From Casuarina equisetifolia (Eukaryota; Streptophyta; Magnoliopsida; Fagales; Casuarinaceae), in NCBI GenBank assembly GCA_028551475.1, contig CM052354.1:20111258-20175257 (forward strand): a stretch of 64,000 nucleotides of DNA, given 5' to 3'. The translations under genes and the position numbers were made by a program. Every line of letters starts with the position of its first letter. The first letter of the stretch is position 1. Positions 37,941-50,097 of the stretch are shown one piece after another. Under the pieces are notes generated by a model. It did no database searches. It was given only the letters and a program-made list of their open reading frames with translations, and was not told where the DNA came from.

Positions 37941-40900
37941 ATGGTCTCACCCGAAAACACCAATTGGCTCTTTGATTACGGCGTAATCGACGATATTCCT
38001 GTCCCAGATGGGAATTTCTCTGTTTCCAACCCGGGATTTGCCTGCCCCGTGCAGGCCGTGAATGGGTCCACGACTGTTAGGTAATACGGCCTTCAACCTC
38101 TGCGAATTAGGGTTTTCGACTTTGACTGATTGAACAGTGCGCCGCGTGAGCAATTTAGGGATTTTTTAAATACTTGGTTCTTCATTTGGGTTTTGCTCTC
38201 TTGCTTTGTGTGGTGTTTTATTTGTTACTTCTGGTTGGTTCTTCTGTTGGAATTTGTGTTCAAGGTGATGGGTGTTAACAAGATTGGTAATTGCTTTCTT
38301 TTTGTGATGTAATATTTACGCCATTTGATTATGGTTTCTGTCTGTGACATAGTTGGAAGTTTGATGATTGTGAGGGAAAATTAGTTTTCTTTTTGGTACT
38401 TTTGGGCTTATATATGTGTAGTACATCTTGGAATTTTTGACCGTGTATTCTTCCATATGTTTGGGCGTTTCTTGTCAATAAATTATTGATTTGAGTGCTT
38501 GGTGGTTGTTGTTGAATCACCATCGCTCTCAAAATTTAATTGCTTGTTTGAGATTAGACAACACTAGAGATTTTTTAATTCAAATGAGGGGAACAGTGGA
38601 GTTAAGACTTCTGACTCAACATCTCTGTTCAATATCTATTCTAAAAGGTTATGTTGGTAAAAAATGGTTAATTAATTATTTCCTTTATCTTTCAGTGGTG
38701 GTTAATTGGTACATGTGCACTGAATTATGTTACTATTTTGGTATGTTTAGGAAAATTTTGCTTTAGGGAAGCTTATTTACACTCTATACCATAAAGTTTT
38801 ATACATACATATGGACTAATTGAATAGTTGGATTGAAAACACTATTGGGATGTGGGACATTGTGTTTTATTCATTTATATTTTGGGTGTTCCTAAAGAAG
38901 AGATGCTATTTGATATTCTTATGATAATTGATTCTTTGAATCTTCCAGGCATTCTAGTCATCAAACCACGCCAACCCTTTGCATCTCTGTACTAAACGTA
39001 GAGCACTCATGTATCTTCTGAACTAGGAACCCAGGATCAAACCTATGCATAATTGTTTTTCGGATATTTTAGGGGCTTCATTTGATTTTAGACTTCTCAC
39101 CAGAGCATTTATTGATGCTCATTTTAAAAGTTTTTGCCTTTTGCTATAAAGGATCAACACCTTGCTGGTATGCAAAAATTTTTTGACAAAGTTTTGAAGG
39201 TTATGGATGCTCCTATTGTCCGAGATGGTATTTCTTTAAGCTGAATTTATTAGAAGTTAGAATAACTTGTTGAGCACATAAATATGAAATGCTTATTATA
39301 AATCTCTGTTTCATTTTTATAAGTATTTCTTCAATAATCCTTTTGGGGGAAATCACCCATTCTCCATTTTTTAAGTTGAAACCTTAGAAATAATATAAAA
39401 GATGTTCTTCTGTTGTTTGGTTTATACAAATAGTTCTTTCACTAGATTGGAAACCCCTTGGGATCCAATCGAGTTAAATTGATTATGATAAATATCAGTT
39501 TTCTTGTTTAACCAACTGCTCAACGTAAAACTTGACAATTAGGGGCAAAATCCCCACAAAATGGAGAGTGGAAGGGAAGATCTTTCCACAGGGAAGGGCA
39601 TGGGTGAAGAGAGAACTTTTTGGGAGGTCACAGTGCATTGAATGGAATGAATTGCGGAGTTGGGGAGGATGGCGGATTATGGTAGTTCAAGGGGATAGCA
39701 AATGGCAGATTGAGGAAGGTAGTGCAGGGAGGAGGGGTAGTTAGATTCCTTTGTTGAGGTTGGGACCGGTGTAGGGATCAATGTAAACAAGAGGTAGATG
39801 GGATGGCAACAAAGTTTTTCAACAATGGTAGGTATTGTTGGAATCCAAGGAGAGACAGGTCAGAGAAAGAAGGCTATGCAAATTTTAGAATATAGAATAC
39901 AGCTCTTGAGAGGTGTAAGCCGTTCTTCTCTCACCAAAGTGACAAATTTGATATCTTTTGGAAATTGTTTTTAATTGACTAGACCTTTTATCCTCATAAA
40001 ATATTAGAAAATCCAGTCCAAACATTTTAGACCAAATTATACATGGCATGCTCGTTAATTTGTTTATATTTTTAAGAGAAACCTTGTTGTTTTTAAGGGC
40101 TCTCTGGTTTGCATCTTTGTTTCTGACTCTTTTCTGGTTCTTTTGCTATGATATGATCATTTCCTAGCGTGGAAATTGATGGCTCATTGGGGGATTCTGA
40201 TGGTGGGAAGGACTGTGGCTCTAAGAAGAGGTAAATTAACAGCTTCTTCTTCTGTCCTTTCTTCAGTTTTAACAGAAAGTAGCGAGGTTCTTTGCTAGTC
40301 GAAAAAATATGTTCTCCAGTTCTTGATTAGGTCTTTATGGCTTTGTTTACTTTGTATTTGTGGACTAGCTGAAGACTTTTAGCAACCATTTAAATTGAGT
40401 CAATTCTTATGACGAGTAATTTTCATGGAACAGATATTCTAGGGTAGCCAAACGTAATTGAATTAAAACTCATTTTGAGGCTGTCACTCAATGACAAGCA
40501 TGTTTACTCACATGGTTACGAGATGCCAATACGATACTAAGATGAATTACAAGGACATTGTATTGCTTGAACTAAACCTTCATTAAATGATAGAGTAAGA
40601 TAAACTAGGTCCAAACATGGGCCTTATATCTATGTCTTAATGTATTAATTTTCAAGAAGTGTAGTACAGGCAATGGATATGTTATTGGAGCTTATATTCT
40701 CTCTCATGTGTCTCCTTCTGCAGGGGTAGATCTGAATTGTGCTGTGCATCTACTTCCAAAGCTTCTCGGGAGAAGTTACGGAGAGACAGACTGAATGACA
40801 AGTATTCTATTGTCTTCTATTCTCCTCTCTTTATTATATCTGGCACGCCATGTTTATCTCTCTCTCGCGTTGGATTGATCTGGCATGCATGTGTTTATGT

Positions 40901-41458
40901 TTTATCGTGATTAGATTTGTGGAATTGGGCTCTATTCTGGAGCCTGGAAGGCCACCGAAAACAGACAAGGCTGCTATTTTAATTGATGCCGTCCGAATGG
41001 TGACTCAGTTAAGGGGTGAAGCACAGAAGCTGAAGGATTCAAACTCAAGTCTCCAGGAGAAGATTAAAGAATTGAAGGTGAATCTATTTGTTTCTTTAAA
41101 TGCTGTTGATATATGTGACGGAGAAAGAAATCTGTAGTTATGTAAGGCCAGTTGCATTGAATACCTTTTATACCTTTTATACCTTTTATAGGCGGAGAAG
41201 AACGAGCTTCGTGATGAGAAGCAGAGGCTTAAGGCAGAGAAAGAGAAGTTGGAGCAGCAACTGAAGGCCATGAATGCACAACCTGGCTTCTTGTCTGCCC
41301 CTCCTGCAATCCCCGCTGCATTTGCATCTCAGGGCCAGGCCCCAGGCAACAAATTGGTGCCTTTCATTGGTTACCCAGGTGTTGCAATGTGGCAGTTTAT
41401 GCCACCGGCTGCAGTGGATACCTCACAGGATCACGTACTCCGCCCACCGGTGGCTTAA
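37941..41458 (+). CDS. ILR3: bHLH transcription factor, group IVc, ILR3/bHLH105 type
   Basis: Five exons, 37941-38080, 40168-40230, 40724-40801, 40915-41077 and 41192-41458, all in phase, give 236 residues (ILR3 has 234). The start reads MVSPENTNWLFDYG. The basic region (REKLRRDRLNDKF, residues 83-95) leads into the helix-loop-helix (LEPGRPPKTDKAAILIDAV), then a leucine-rich coiled extension (KAEKEKLEQQLKAM). The conserved tail ends SQDHVLRPPVA. Group IVc bHLHs (ILR3, bHLH34, 104, 115) dimerise in the nucleus, activate the iron-deficiency response and, for ILR3, also repress iron-storage genes and affect auxin-conjugate sensitivity. Intron 1 is long (2,087 bases). The gene sits between the kinesin and GAUT12 as At5g54680 does. 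Confidence 0.95.
41160..41191 (+). repeat. 10-bp direct repeats at the last bHLH splice acceptor
   Basis: Three copies of ACCTTTTATA in a row; the last one ends at the AG used as acceptor for the final exon (41192). They supply the pyrimidine tract. Confidence 0.9.
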
Positions 41459-42091
41459 CTTGGCAGCCTACAATGCTTTGGTTCGGAAGACCCAAACATT
41501 TGTATTCATTTTGTCGTTATCAATGCCTGTCTTAGTTTGGGTGAAGTCCCCCAATCTGTAACTGGATGTGGTGGCTAACTTCATTTGCTATCCAAGACAC
41601 TTTTATGAATTGATGCTGGTGTTCCTGTGTAAATGTCAATAAACTTCTCTTGCACTCTCTCTCTCTTTATCTGTTTGGATGGGGGGCTTCATGGTAGTGT
41701 GCCATCTGAGTTTTCTGCTGCACACTTGCTCTGTCCAAAAGACGTTGTGGTTGTCAATCTTTCTTTCCTTGGTGTTGAATTTCAATCGATCCAGAGATTA
41801 AAAAGGGTTGAAAAACGGTGACACTGTGATTTCCTACTGCAAAAATATGGTGGAAACTTGTCGCTAAAATTAATAAATGGGGACAATCAACTTGGGCGGT
41901 GGTGAACGTGCAAGGGTGTCGGAGCAATAATCGTAATCGTATGATTGGGATGGATTTTGGCCTTACATTGGACTGCGTACCTTATCCACATCGGAATTTT
42001 CAAGGTGCTTTTTTTCCTTCGAGCCATCGGCATTTTTACTCAGGTCGGAGCTCAAAATGGCTTCCAGTCTTTCCTCAGATCGGAGCCCAAT
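41459..42091. other. Spacer between bHLH and DUF1995 genes
   Basis: 3' UTR of the bHLH gene and a compact promoter for the next gene. The in-frame upstream extension from 41,945 is more likely leader than protein, because it lacks any targeting-peptide look. Confidence 0.55.
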
Positions 42092-43102
42092 ATGGCTTCC
42101 AATCTTCCCAAATTTCATCTACAAACCCTTGAAACTGCAAAGCCACCAATTCCATCTCCACTCCCCAAAACCCACTTCCCACATCTCGGATTCCATTCCC
42201 ACCAACGCCTCTCGCCTTCCTATGTCTCATTCTCTCCTCCAATTCTGCCCCTCAGACGCATCCTCATCAAGTGCTCTCTGTCGTCTTCCACGCCACCCAT
42301 TTCCAAAGCAGAAGCCATACTCCAGGCCAAAACCTGCCTTTCATCCACCTTAGAAAAGCCCCTCAACAACCCCAAACTCGTGGGTAAACTCAAGAAACTA
42401 AAGCAAGCCAGGTTCCAAGTCGAAATTCCGGTCATCGACGACTCGCCCGCATCCCTGTCCCAACTCGCGTTGGATGTCTTCCAAGACTTGCCCATAAAGA
42501 GAAAAGGACTTCCTGTTAAGGTGCTACTCCTATGGCCTACCCTTTCGTTACGAGAAGCTGCTATGGAGACCTTTGGAACCGGAGCATCCAGCCAAATTGA
42601 ACATCTGGACTTGAATTCGGTCGCCACTAATGGGGACACCAGAATTTTAAAATCTGCTGATGTGATAGTCCTTTTGGCACCAGAGGTTTCACAATTGGCA
42701 GTTCTAAAAGCCGTTACAGACAGTTTGTACCCCAAGCCTGTGGTGATTTTCAACCCCAAATGGGTGCTTGAGGAGGATAGCGATTTTGGTGAGCTGCGCG
42801 GCTTTGTGGGCTCGTTTGAAGTGATCTATTCGTTCATGGGGTTGGAAGTTAGAGGTGTTCTGAGTAGGAGGAAAGGAGTGATTTTCAAGTGTGTGAGAGA
42901 TGGGGTTGTAAGTGGTGAAAGATGGGCTATTCTTGTTGAGGAAGAAGGAGGAGGCCTGAAAGTTATCTCGAGTTTCAAGACCCGGCCGTCGATCACCGAA
43001 GTTGAGAATGTGTTGTATAATCTGATGGCAGTCAATTCTCCAATTACGAAGTCTGCCAAGTTCTTGAGCGATTTGGTGTCAAATGTGACTGGAAAAAAGT
43101 AA
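42092..43102 (+). CDS. Plastid-targeted DUF1995-domain protein
   Basis: An intronless frame of 336 residues. I chose the ATG at 42092 (MASNLPKFHLQTLETAK) because what follows is a Ser/Pro-rich, acid-poor transit peptide to about residue 60. An in-frame ATG at 41945 would put 49 odd hydrophobic residues in front. The mature part matches DUF1995 proteins of plants and cyanobacteria: an N-terminal helix (KAEAILQAKTCL), a Rossmann-like core (VKVLLLWPTLSLREAA; ADVIVLLAPE; PVVIFNPKW) and the IYSFMGLEVRG motif. Family members are chloroplast proteins, some linked to photosystem assembly; the biochemical role is unknown. The nearest Arabidopsis relative I recall is At5g27560, so this gene is not part of the syntenic run. 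Confidence 0.85.
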   Translation: MASNLPKFHLQTLETAKPPIPSPLPKTHFPHLGFHSHQRLSPSYVSFSPPILPLRRILIKCSLSSSTPPISKAEAILQAKTCLSSTLEKPLNNPKLVGKLKKLKQARFQVEIPVIDDSPASLSQLALDVFQDLPIKRKGLPVKVLLLWPTLSLREAAMETFGTGASSQIEHLDLNSVATNGDTRILKSADVIVLLAPEVSQLAVLKAVTDSLYPKPVVIFNPKWVLEEDSDFGELRGFVGSFEVIYSFMGLEVRGVLSRRKGVIFKCVRDGVVSGERWAILVEEEGGGLKVISSFKTRPSITEVENVLYNLMAVNSPITKSAKFLSDLVSNVTGKK

Positions 43103-43725
43103 GCTAAACAAATCGAGATTCCAATTTGATTTATGAATTGAGAACCTTGATGAATGCTGTTGTACTAGATTTGTATCTTAAGTCTATGCTATATCGATTC
43201 CTCTCCGTGTAATCTGAGAGAACTTGGATAGGCTTTTCGTGTATAGAATCTTGGGATCATACTCTTCTGTTATTGCTGTATTTAGTCTTTGAAGTATCAT
43301 ACTAGGGACGGCAACAAAGATTGCATCTTTGATCGAGTTGTTTGGATCCATTTTCCTTTTATGCTCTGATTGTTCCCGAGGATGTCTTCCTCACTCCAAG
43401 TTAGAGAAAAAGAAGAAGAAACAAAGAAAGAAATTAGCGAGTCTTGAATCTTGCATACGATGCATAAACAGTAATCTCAAGTGCTCATATGAACAAATAT
43501 GGTTTGGAAGCTTTGAGCACCTGAAAAATTATGAAAGAAAGAAAGAATAAGAGAACTTTAATCCACAAATGGGAGTTCAGAAAAACAGGAGTCAGATGCC
43601 GTTACAACTCTCATTCAGCTTTCAAGGTCTTGAATTTGCTGTCTCTCTGTTTCTCTCGTTTTCATTTTTCATACACTGGGGGATCTCTTATCAATATGAT
43701 GAACATATTCTTCTCAAAACCCAAC
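43103..43725. other. Convergent 3' region of DUF1995 and GAUT12 genes
   Basis: Tail-to-tail spacer of 623 bases with both 3' UTRs. The small frames at 43,329-43,550 and 43,531-43,800 are not supported as genes. Confidence 0.55.
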
Positions 43726-46542
43726 CTAAAATTCTCTAATATGACAGCCCTTGATGAACTTGTCGGAGAAGTTTACATACTTGGCCCACAAGGGCCTTAG
43801 TTTAGGGAATGCTATCTCTAGCCAAGGCTTGGCTCTGCCATTGAAATGGATGACACCAGCACTCTCAGCATCGGCAAAGCTCGTATTGTCCTGGTAACCC
43901 AGCCCCAGCATATGCCAGAAGGGATCAATGATATGGACATGACCATGGAAAGCTATTAGTCCAGGGGGTAATGTCCCCAGCTGCCACAAACTGAGGTCCG
44001 ATTTCAAGTTCTGTAAACAAGAAAACAAGAGCAAAAAGCCATCACCGAATGTAATTGTTTGAAAATGTCAAATTCGTTCTGCTTGGGCTTTTCTATTCTC
44101 TAAATCCAGGGTAGTTTTTAATGGAGATGTACCTGTTCAAGCCAGTAATGGTATGCGAGGCTTATGTTGGTCTTCCTCCATGCTTCTAGATCAAAAATGT
44201 TCATGCCATAAGCCCATGCACATTCATTGGGGTCAAAGTTCTTTGATATCATGGGATGGGAGAAGTTCAAATAGCTCTTTAGCCGTTTTGACATGACAAA
44301 TTTATCTTCTCCCCTGCACGTTTCCACTGCTCCATTGACTTTTCCATCCATATCAATGTCCCATAAAGGCGAAAGATCAGTTTGAACCACAATATCGTCA
44401 TCCAGGAAGACAACCTTGTTCAGGCTGGGAAACAACTGCAGAAAGGAAAAAAAGCAATGACATTTGGCACGGTGGAAACAACATGAATAAATAAATTTCA
44501 CTTTCAGCAACCCTTTTTCTTTTACCTCTGGTAGCTGTATTCTTATGTGATTCATCATGGAGTTATATTTAGGACTCAAAGCTTGTAACTTTGCTGCAAT
44601 GACCTGAGGCTTGTCGCTATTTTTTGCCACAATAGCCGACGACCCGCCCCTGAATTGCGACCTCACCCGTTGATCCTTTTCCATTGCCTCCAAAACTGGC
44701 ACCTTCCCCTTCGCAAACCAGTCGAAATGGTGCAAGGCCTTTACCTCAATTATAGCAGGTGACAGCGGGTGCAAGGAGAACCATGCCTGCATCGGGGAGT
44801 AGGTCTTTCTGTCGGTGATTATATGAAGAACGACCTTCTGGGGCCGCAACGAGTTTCGGACAAGGGATGCTGCGACGACGGAGGCCGCAAGCACATTGTC
44901 GGAGGCCAGGACGAAGTGGAAATAGGAGTTGTCGACGAGGGCAGGGACGAGCTCTGCCGACGGTAGCTGCAGACGGGCGGCTGCATTGTTGGAGTGTTCG
45001 TTCGCTAGCCTCAGCGCAAGGCAGTGGAGCTGCTTCGGTATGCTACTCGACGCGACATGACGGTACAAATACTCTTGGATTTTGGCATTCCGGGTTCTTT
45101 GTTCGAGAAGCGTAACCTGAAATTGGTGAAACTTTAGTTAAAACCATGCCATTTTTGCTGCCTGTGACTTGCATGATTCTCCTTTGTCCTTATTCTTCCA
45201 TTATTATAAGTACCCACTTGATGGAAAATGACAGTGGATTACAATTGAAGAAACTGTTGTCAGATGTAATCAGGCTTTCAAAGATTGACGTTTTGTGAGA
45301 AACGAGTACTCCAAGAACAGCAGACAGAATTTATTCGCACTGCCAATGGTCCAAGTTTCTAAATATTGAAAAACATTGGTAAAGCATTTTAGCAGCAACT
45401 TTAGCATCTATTAAGGAGTAAGAAAAACACATAAGGCAGTACCATCTCTCTAAGCTTGACAGCAAAGGCCTTTGCGTCTGTTTTGTTGCTCTTAATCTCA
45501 GCCATGAACTCTTCCAGAGTCTGAGGAACATCAGATCTTCCCTGTAATTCATCTTTGCGCAAGGGCTCTTCTAGTATTTGGTATATCACTTCTGGAACCT
45601 TTAGGACACCAAAATTGTTTTCCATTAAAGAACAAAATTAGCACGAGTATGCAAGATTTAACTTGGAAAGAAATTAATATAAAAGAAAGACTAGTTGAGC
45701 TATTATAAACCAAAAGCAGGGTCCATAGATTATTACATTGGAGTCGTGCCTTCTTCCCAGAAGGCTTGGTCCTAATCTTTTTCCCAGGCAACCTATCATC
45801 AGAACAAAGTATAATATCAGTAACTGTTATTATTGCTATAATGATAAGCATTAAGTATAGTTAGGCCTCTGTATGTAGCAGCAAAAATCAACAGATTTGA
45901 ACTTATGGACATGAGCTCTTCTCCGAGTCATTTAAATTCAACAATGTTTAGTAATCATGTTCATTCTGATAAGCATCAAATTTTATATGTTGATTTCTGG
46001 ATAACTACAACAGTTTTTAATGTCTTATCTCGGTTACAGCGTATTCTATGCAGGACAGACATACTTCTACGTTAAACCTTGGAAATTGGTCAAATAAATA
46101 TAAGGTAAAACGTTGTGGTTGAGCTTCTAATAAACACTACAGAACTGACGTAGATGGTAAGTCTATCATAATATATGCTTGAAATCTTTTTGTTATTGAT
46201 TTTTTTTTTTTTTTTTCCAAACATGTTCTTCAGAAACCCTGATATGAATGCTGGAGAAAGTTTCTCCTATGGAGTGTCTCTGCGTGTATGAGAGTGTGAA
46301 GGAGAATGAAACACAATGGCTTAGAATGTACCTGTGGTAGAGCACTTGGTTTCTCCATCAATGGTGTCCACCGCTGTCAACACGAACACGAACCGGAGAA
46401 GGAACGTAAAGAACAGAAGCGAATAGAACAGCATTCGGTATGAAACTCGTCTTGATCCAACCGTCACCTTGATGAACTCCTTGAAACCTTTCCCCGGAAA
46501 CACAGTTATGTGCCTCAAACTGGGCGATACGTAGAGCTGCAT
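43726..46542 (-). CDS. GAUT12: GAUT12/IRX8, GT8 glycosyltransferase of secondary wall
   Basis: Six exons: 46542-46332, 45792-45737, 45598-45443, 45116-44526, 44435-44133 and 44010-43726. All are in phase and give 533 residues (535 in Arabidopsis). The 56-base exon 2 is easy to miss and encodes CLGKRLGPSLLGRRHDSN. I chose the ATG at 46542 (MQLYVSPSLRHITV) by homology over an in-frame ATG 33 bases upstream. A short cytosolic N-terminus is followed by a membrane anchor at about 37-58, a stem, and a lumenal GT8 domain with the DDD metal motif at 350-352 (VFLDDDIVVQTDLSPLW) and the C-terminal HFNGRAKPW. It acts in the Golgi and is needed for xylan reducing-end or pectin primer synthesis in xylem walls. 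The position matches At5g54690. Confidence 0.95.
46201..46216 (+). repeat. Poly-T run in GAUT12 intron 1
   Basis: Sixteen T on the plus strand, which is poly-A in the GAUT12 pre-mRNA. Confidence 0.85.
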
Positions 46543-48761
46543 CTTGTCCCAAAAACAGAAGCAAGAATAATACATAGACCAGAAGCCAAACCCACGTCAA
46601 AGTTCTCCGTGATGGCTTCTTATTTCGTTTGGCAATCACCCGAAGATGTGAGTTGAATTGCAAGGATCCCTCGTGATGGTTAGCTCTAAAAGGAAGAACT
46701 TTTGACGGTGTTTAATGTAGCTATCTTTTACCTAACATTGCTTAGCATTTGGGCTAGAAATATCGAGTTGCAAGACTTATTTGTGTTAGATAGCAGCAGG
46801 GGTTGTTAAAGAGAAAGAGACATGGGACTGAGAAGACGCTGTCCTTGTTTTGCGGGCTTGTTCTTTGGCTTGATTTTGAAGGAGGGGGAGTTGAGGGAGT
46901 AAAGAAATTGAATAATATATACACATAAAGGTGTCTGATATCGCTGTTTGGTGTTTGCTTGGCTTTGCCTCCACCTGAAGTTTCTGCAACATACCAAGGG
47001 TTTGAATCTTTGACAGAACGGGGCTTCTACATGGAAAATGACTGAATCCTTCTTTTTGGCGTGGGTTGGGGCTTTGGTAGTTGGAGTGAAAAAACAGGAA
47101 CCTTAACTTCCATATCTCTAGATTTATGAACAGAATTTCACGGTGCTTTTTACTTATATTTAAGATTTTGTCACTTTTTGCAAAAGTTCACAGGATGAGA
47201 GTGTATTAATTGGGGGAGTTACCATGTCCTGTCAAGTCAATAAATAATCTTTTACCAGGTAAAAAACAGAAACTGCAGAATAATTGTGATCCAAAGATAC
47301 TGAACTGATTACAAAACCAATCATTTCTGTACTTCATTTATGAATGTCCATTCCGGAAACTGAAGTTTTACCCCATCGATAAACTTATATGACCCTGTTC
47401 TGTCCTAGAGCTGTGATTAATCCAAATTGGCTTATTCGAGATGGAATACCCTGTTTAAGAAGAAGATTAAGATTAGAACAACAGAGTCTTGAGCCACATT
47501 TGAAGGAAACTAATTGAGACAGCATATCTGCATTTGACCAGTGCTAATTTGGGTGCCTACAGAATGATAAATCTGGTGGGTTTCGGATGGGTGCTTCCCA
47601 CCTAAAGGCTCTGCCTTGTCCCAATCTGACTTGACTTAAGTTTTCCCTATGGTCACAGAGGTATGGTGGTAGGAACAACCTCAGGGCATGGACGAATTTA
47701 GACCCAGGTAAAATTGGAACCCAGCTAAGATACAAATGCCAATGAAATTGCTGACCATTAAATTAAAGAGCATAGATGATCTAGTTTCTTCCTCTTTCTT
47801 AAGAACTGGTTTTAAAGGGAAATAGTTGGTTAAGATGAGACTTTTCATCATAGATTAGGTCTTCATAATTTTTCTTATAATATTCAATCTTGTTATCTAT
47901 GGATTGATTAGGACAATATAACATCTTAAATAATAGTTATTTCATATCGTTAATATTTTAACTTAACAATAGAGTCATACATCAATGGCTTTGCCATTGG
48001 GTTGTTGGTCAAAATTTTTTTAAAAGGAAAGTTGAGTCCCTTTCTAACAAATATATCTATTTTTTTTTTTCCATATATTCAAGTATGGGCCACTTTGTAT
48101 TTTTCTAGAAAGTCTCATATATTGTTGAATTATAATTCAAATGATGTGCATACACTAACTATTTCCTTATTTCCTGTCAGCATTGAGTTGCGCTTGGACT
48201 TCCTTATCATGTTTAGGATTAGGACCAGAGTGTGAAGAAGACACAGGAACGTATTACTAGTTACATCTTTCATTACTTGAAATTGCTGCTATTAGGAGGA
48301 AGGACAATGAGAAAAGAGGCAGCGAATGTGACAATCAATCAAGTCAATTCCACCAAACCCCCCATAGTTATACAGAATTGGATTTTATTGGAATGTCGTT
48401 GGGCCTTGATTCTCAACTTGGAATGGTAAAATATAATTGCTCATCTTTCAAGTACAGGCTTAGGAAGCCATCAGTGTGCTCTTGCCATCTTAGAAGCAAA
48501 GCCATTGGTGGCAAGTTCCTTTGTGACTTGACCACCCGTGATCGGACTTGAACAGTAAACAATTCTCTCAAGAAGTCGTGCTAGGGCACCTGCGTTGCAG
48601 TTTTGGGACGTCATGTCGGATAGCTGTAGTTTGGGATTTATGTTCTGCTAGGCCCTTTCACTGGTTTTGATGCGACCAAGTCCATGTAATTCTGAATCCT
48701 TCATTGACATAATTCTTTGACCATTTGGGGGGACCGTGTTCATCTTTGGTACTTGTTTAAT
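46543..48761. other. GAUT12 5' flank and intergenic DNA
   Basis: The first 450 bases carry the GAUT12 leader and promoter. Overlapping frames at 46,321-46,663 are shadows of exon 1. From 47,100 on the DNA is AT-rich with no supported gene. Minus-strand frames near 48,648-48,902 seem to continue the relic in the repeat that follows. Confidence 0.5.
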
Positions 48762-50097
48762 CTGAAAACGAAGCCGAACCATCTCATTCACTGGCTCCCA
48801 CGATAGTAAATTATTCTCTGTTGATTTGCCACTGGTAGACAACCAACAGTTGAATATGCTTCTTTTTGACATTCCCCAAAGGTTTCTTTCGTCGCCAAAC
48901 AAGAATTTTTTATAGTTACCGCAAGTCCTGCCTTTTCATGGACTCCCACAGGAGTTTTTCTACTCTCCTTAAGAGTTTTTTCAATTACTGCAGGTTCTGC
49001 CTTTCCATGGATTTCTTTGTGAATTTCCTCAAGATTTCTGTAACAAATTAGAGTTTCCACAATAGATCCTTGATTAGCTGATTTCCCGTCTTCGTACAGG
49101 AGAATTCATCAATAGACCCCATAATTGCCATGCAGACAGACCATGGCCTAAACACTGTCCTCCTTCTTTATTCTCACTTTCCTCGTGGGTTGCATACATG
49201 GTAAACTCACGTTCCCAACACACCCTGAATGTGTCCGCAGCTCACTCACATGCTAATGTCGTTGCTGTGCCTGCAGCTCTCTCGTATTCGTTTGCTTATG
49301 GTGATAATTAGTGTAGGCCAAGCCCAAATTTAGGGAAAGAAGAATTGAAAGGAAGTAAGAAGGAAAGGAGAGAAGCTTGGTAACAGTTTGTGATTGTATT
49401 GTATTGTGTCGCGGACCTATTGTATATAGAATCCATTTATAATACATTGGCTTTGTACAACATAGGAAAGATAACAAATACAAATAATTTTCCCTTCTGC
49501 ACAATATTACAATTCCCAAAATAATGAGATTGATACAATCAACTACAACACATATGGGAAAGAAATAACTACACAATACTTATAAACATAACGTATCTCT
49601 GACAAAATTCACTTACTTAAACTTCACCTCTCACATGGCTTACAAATCTCCTTTTTTGGATAATGATGATATCATCTCTCACATGACAATCAACAAATTG
49701 TTAGGATTAGTGGAACCATTACATTAAAAAATGTAATTATAATATCTCATTACAAGTAGGAGTATTTATATAAATTGTACAGATTAAGGTTTTTCTTTAT
49801 AAAAAATGTAAATATAGAAATACTTAATGGATGAACTATTTTAGTGAGGTAGCCCACTTATGGGTTTTAGGTGATGTGAGAATTCCATGAAATATTATCC
49901 CTTTAGTGAAAGAAAAAGTAAAAGAAAATTTATAAAAAAAAGACTACAAAATGTAGAATATTGCACTAGTCTGAGCCATTATAAGTATGTTGTGTCTAAA
50001 TGTGTATATTCATGTTGTTGTTTGGGTGATGATGCAATTTGAAGAATCTCTCGACACAAAACTCCCGCTGAACATGATGATGCTGAAGCAAGTGGCT
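48762..50097. repeat. Upstream repeat block of the resistance-gene duplication, copy 1
   Basis: Begins CTGAAAACGAAGCCGAACC and ends AAGCAAGTGGCT, and matches 55,380-56,730 along its whole length with scattered substitutions. On the minus strand it contains a decayed coding relic (YKEIHGKAE-type and KKEAYSTVG-type motifs, best seen in copy 2) and an LTR-like stretch at 49,604-49,312. The block lies 0.6 kb before the first NLR. Confidence 0.85.
49312..49604 (-). mobile_element. LTR-like element, copy 1
   Basis: On the minus strand the stretch starts TGTCAGAGATACG and ends CTACA, thus with TG...CA ends. It includes a TATA-like CTATATACAA box about two thirds of the way in. Copy 2 starts TGTTGGAGACATG, closer to a Copia LTR start. 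No clear primer site follows, and I see no second LTR, so it may be a solo or non-autonomous remnant. Confidence 0.35.

Noticed and set aside
41945-42091. Upstream in-frame extension of the DUF1995 protein.
   Set aside because: The added 49 residues are hydrophobic and aromatic, unlike a transit peptide, while MASN at 42092 starts a typical one.
45737-45792. An apparent frameshift in GAUT12 exon 2, because the long open frame over this exon reads a peptide unlike IRX8.
   Set aside because: Counting the five A residues correctly puts the 56-base exon in the frame CLGKRL...HDSN, which matches IRX8 and joins both neighbours in phase.
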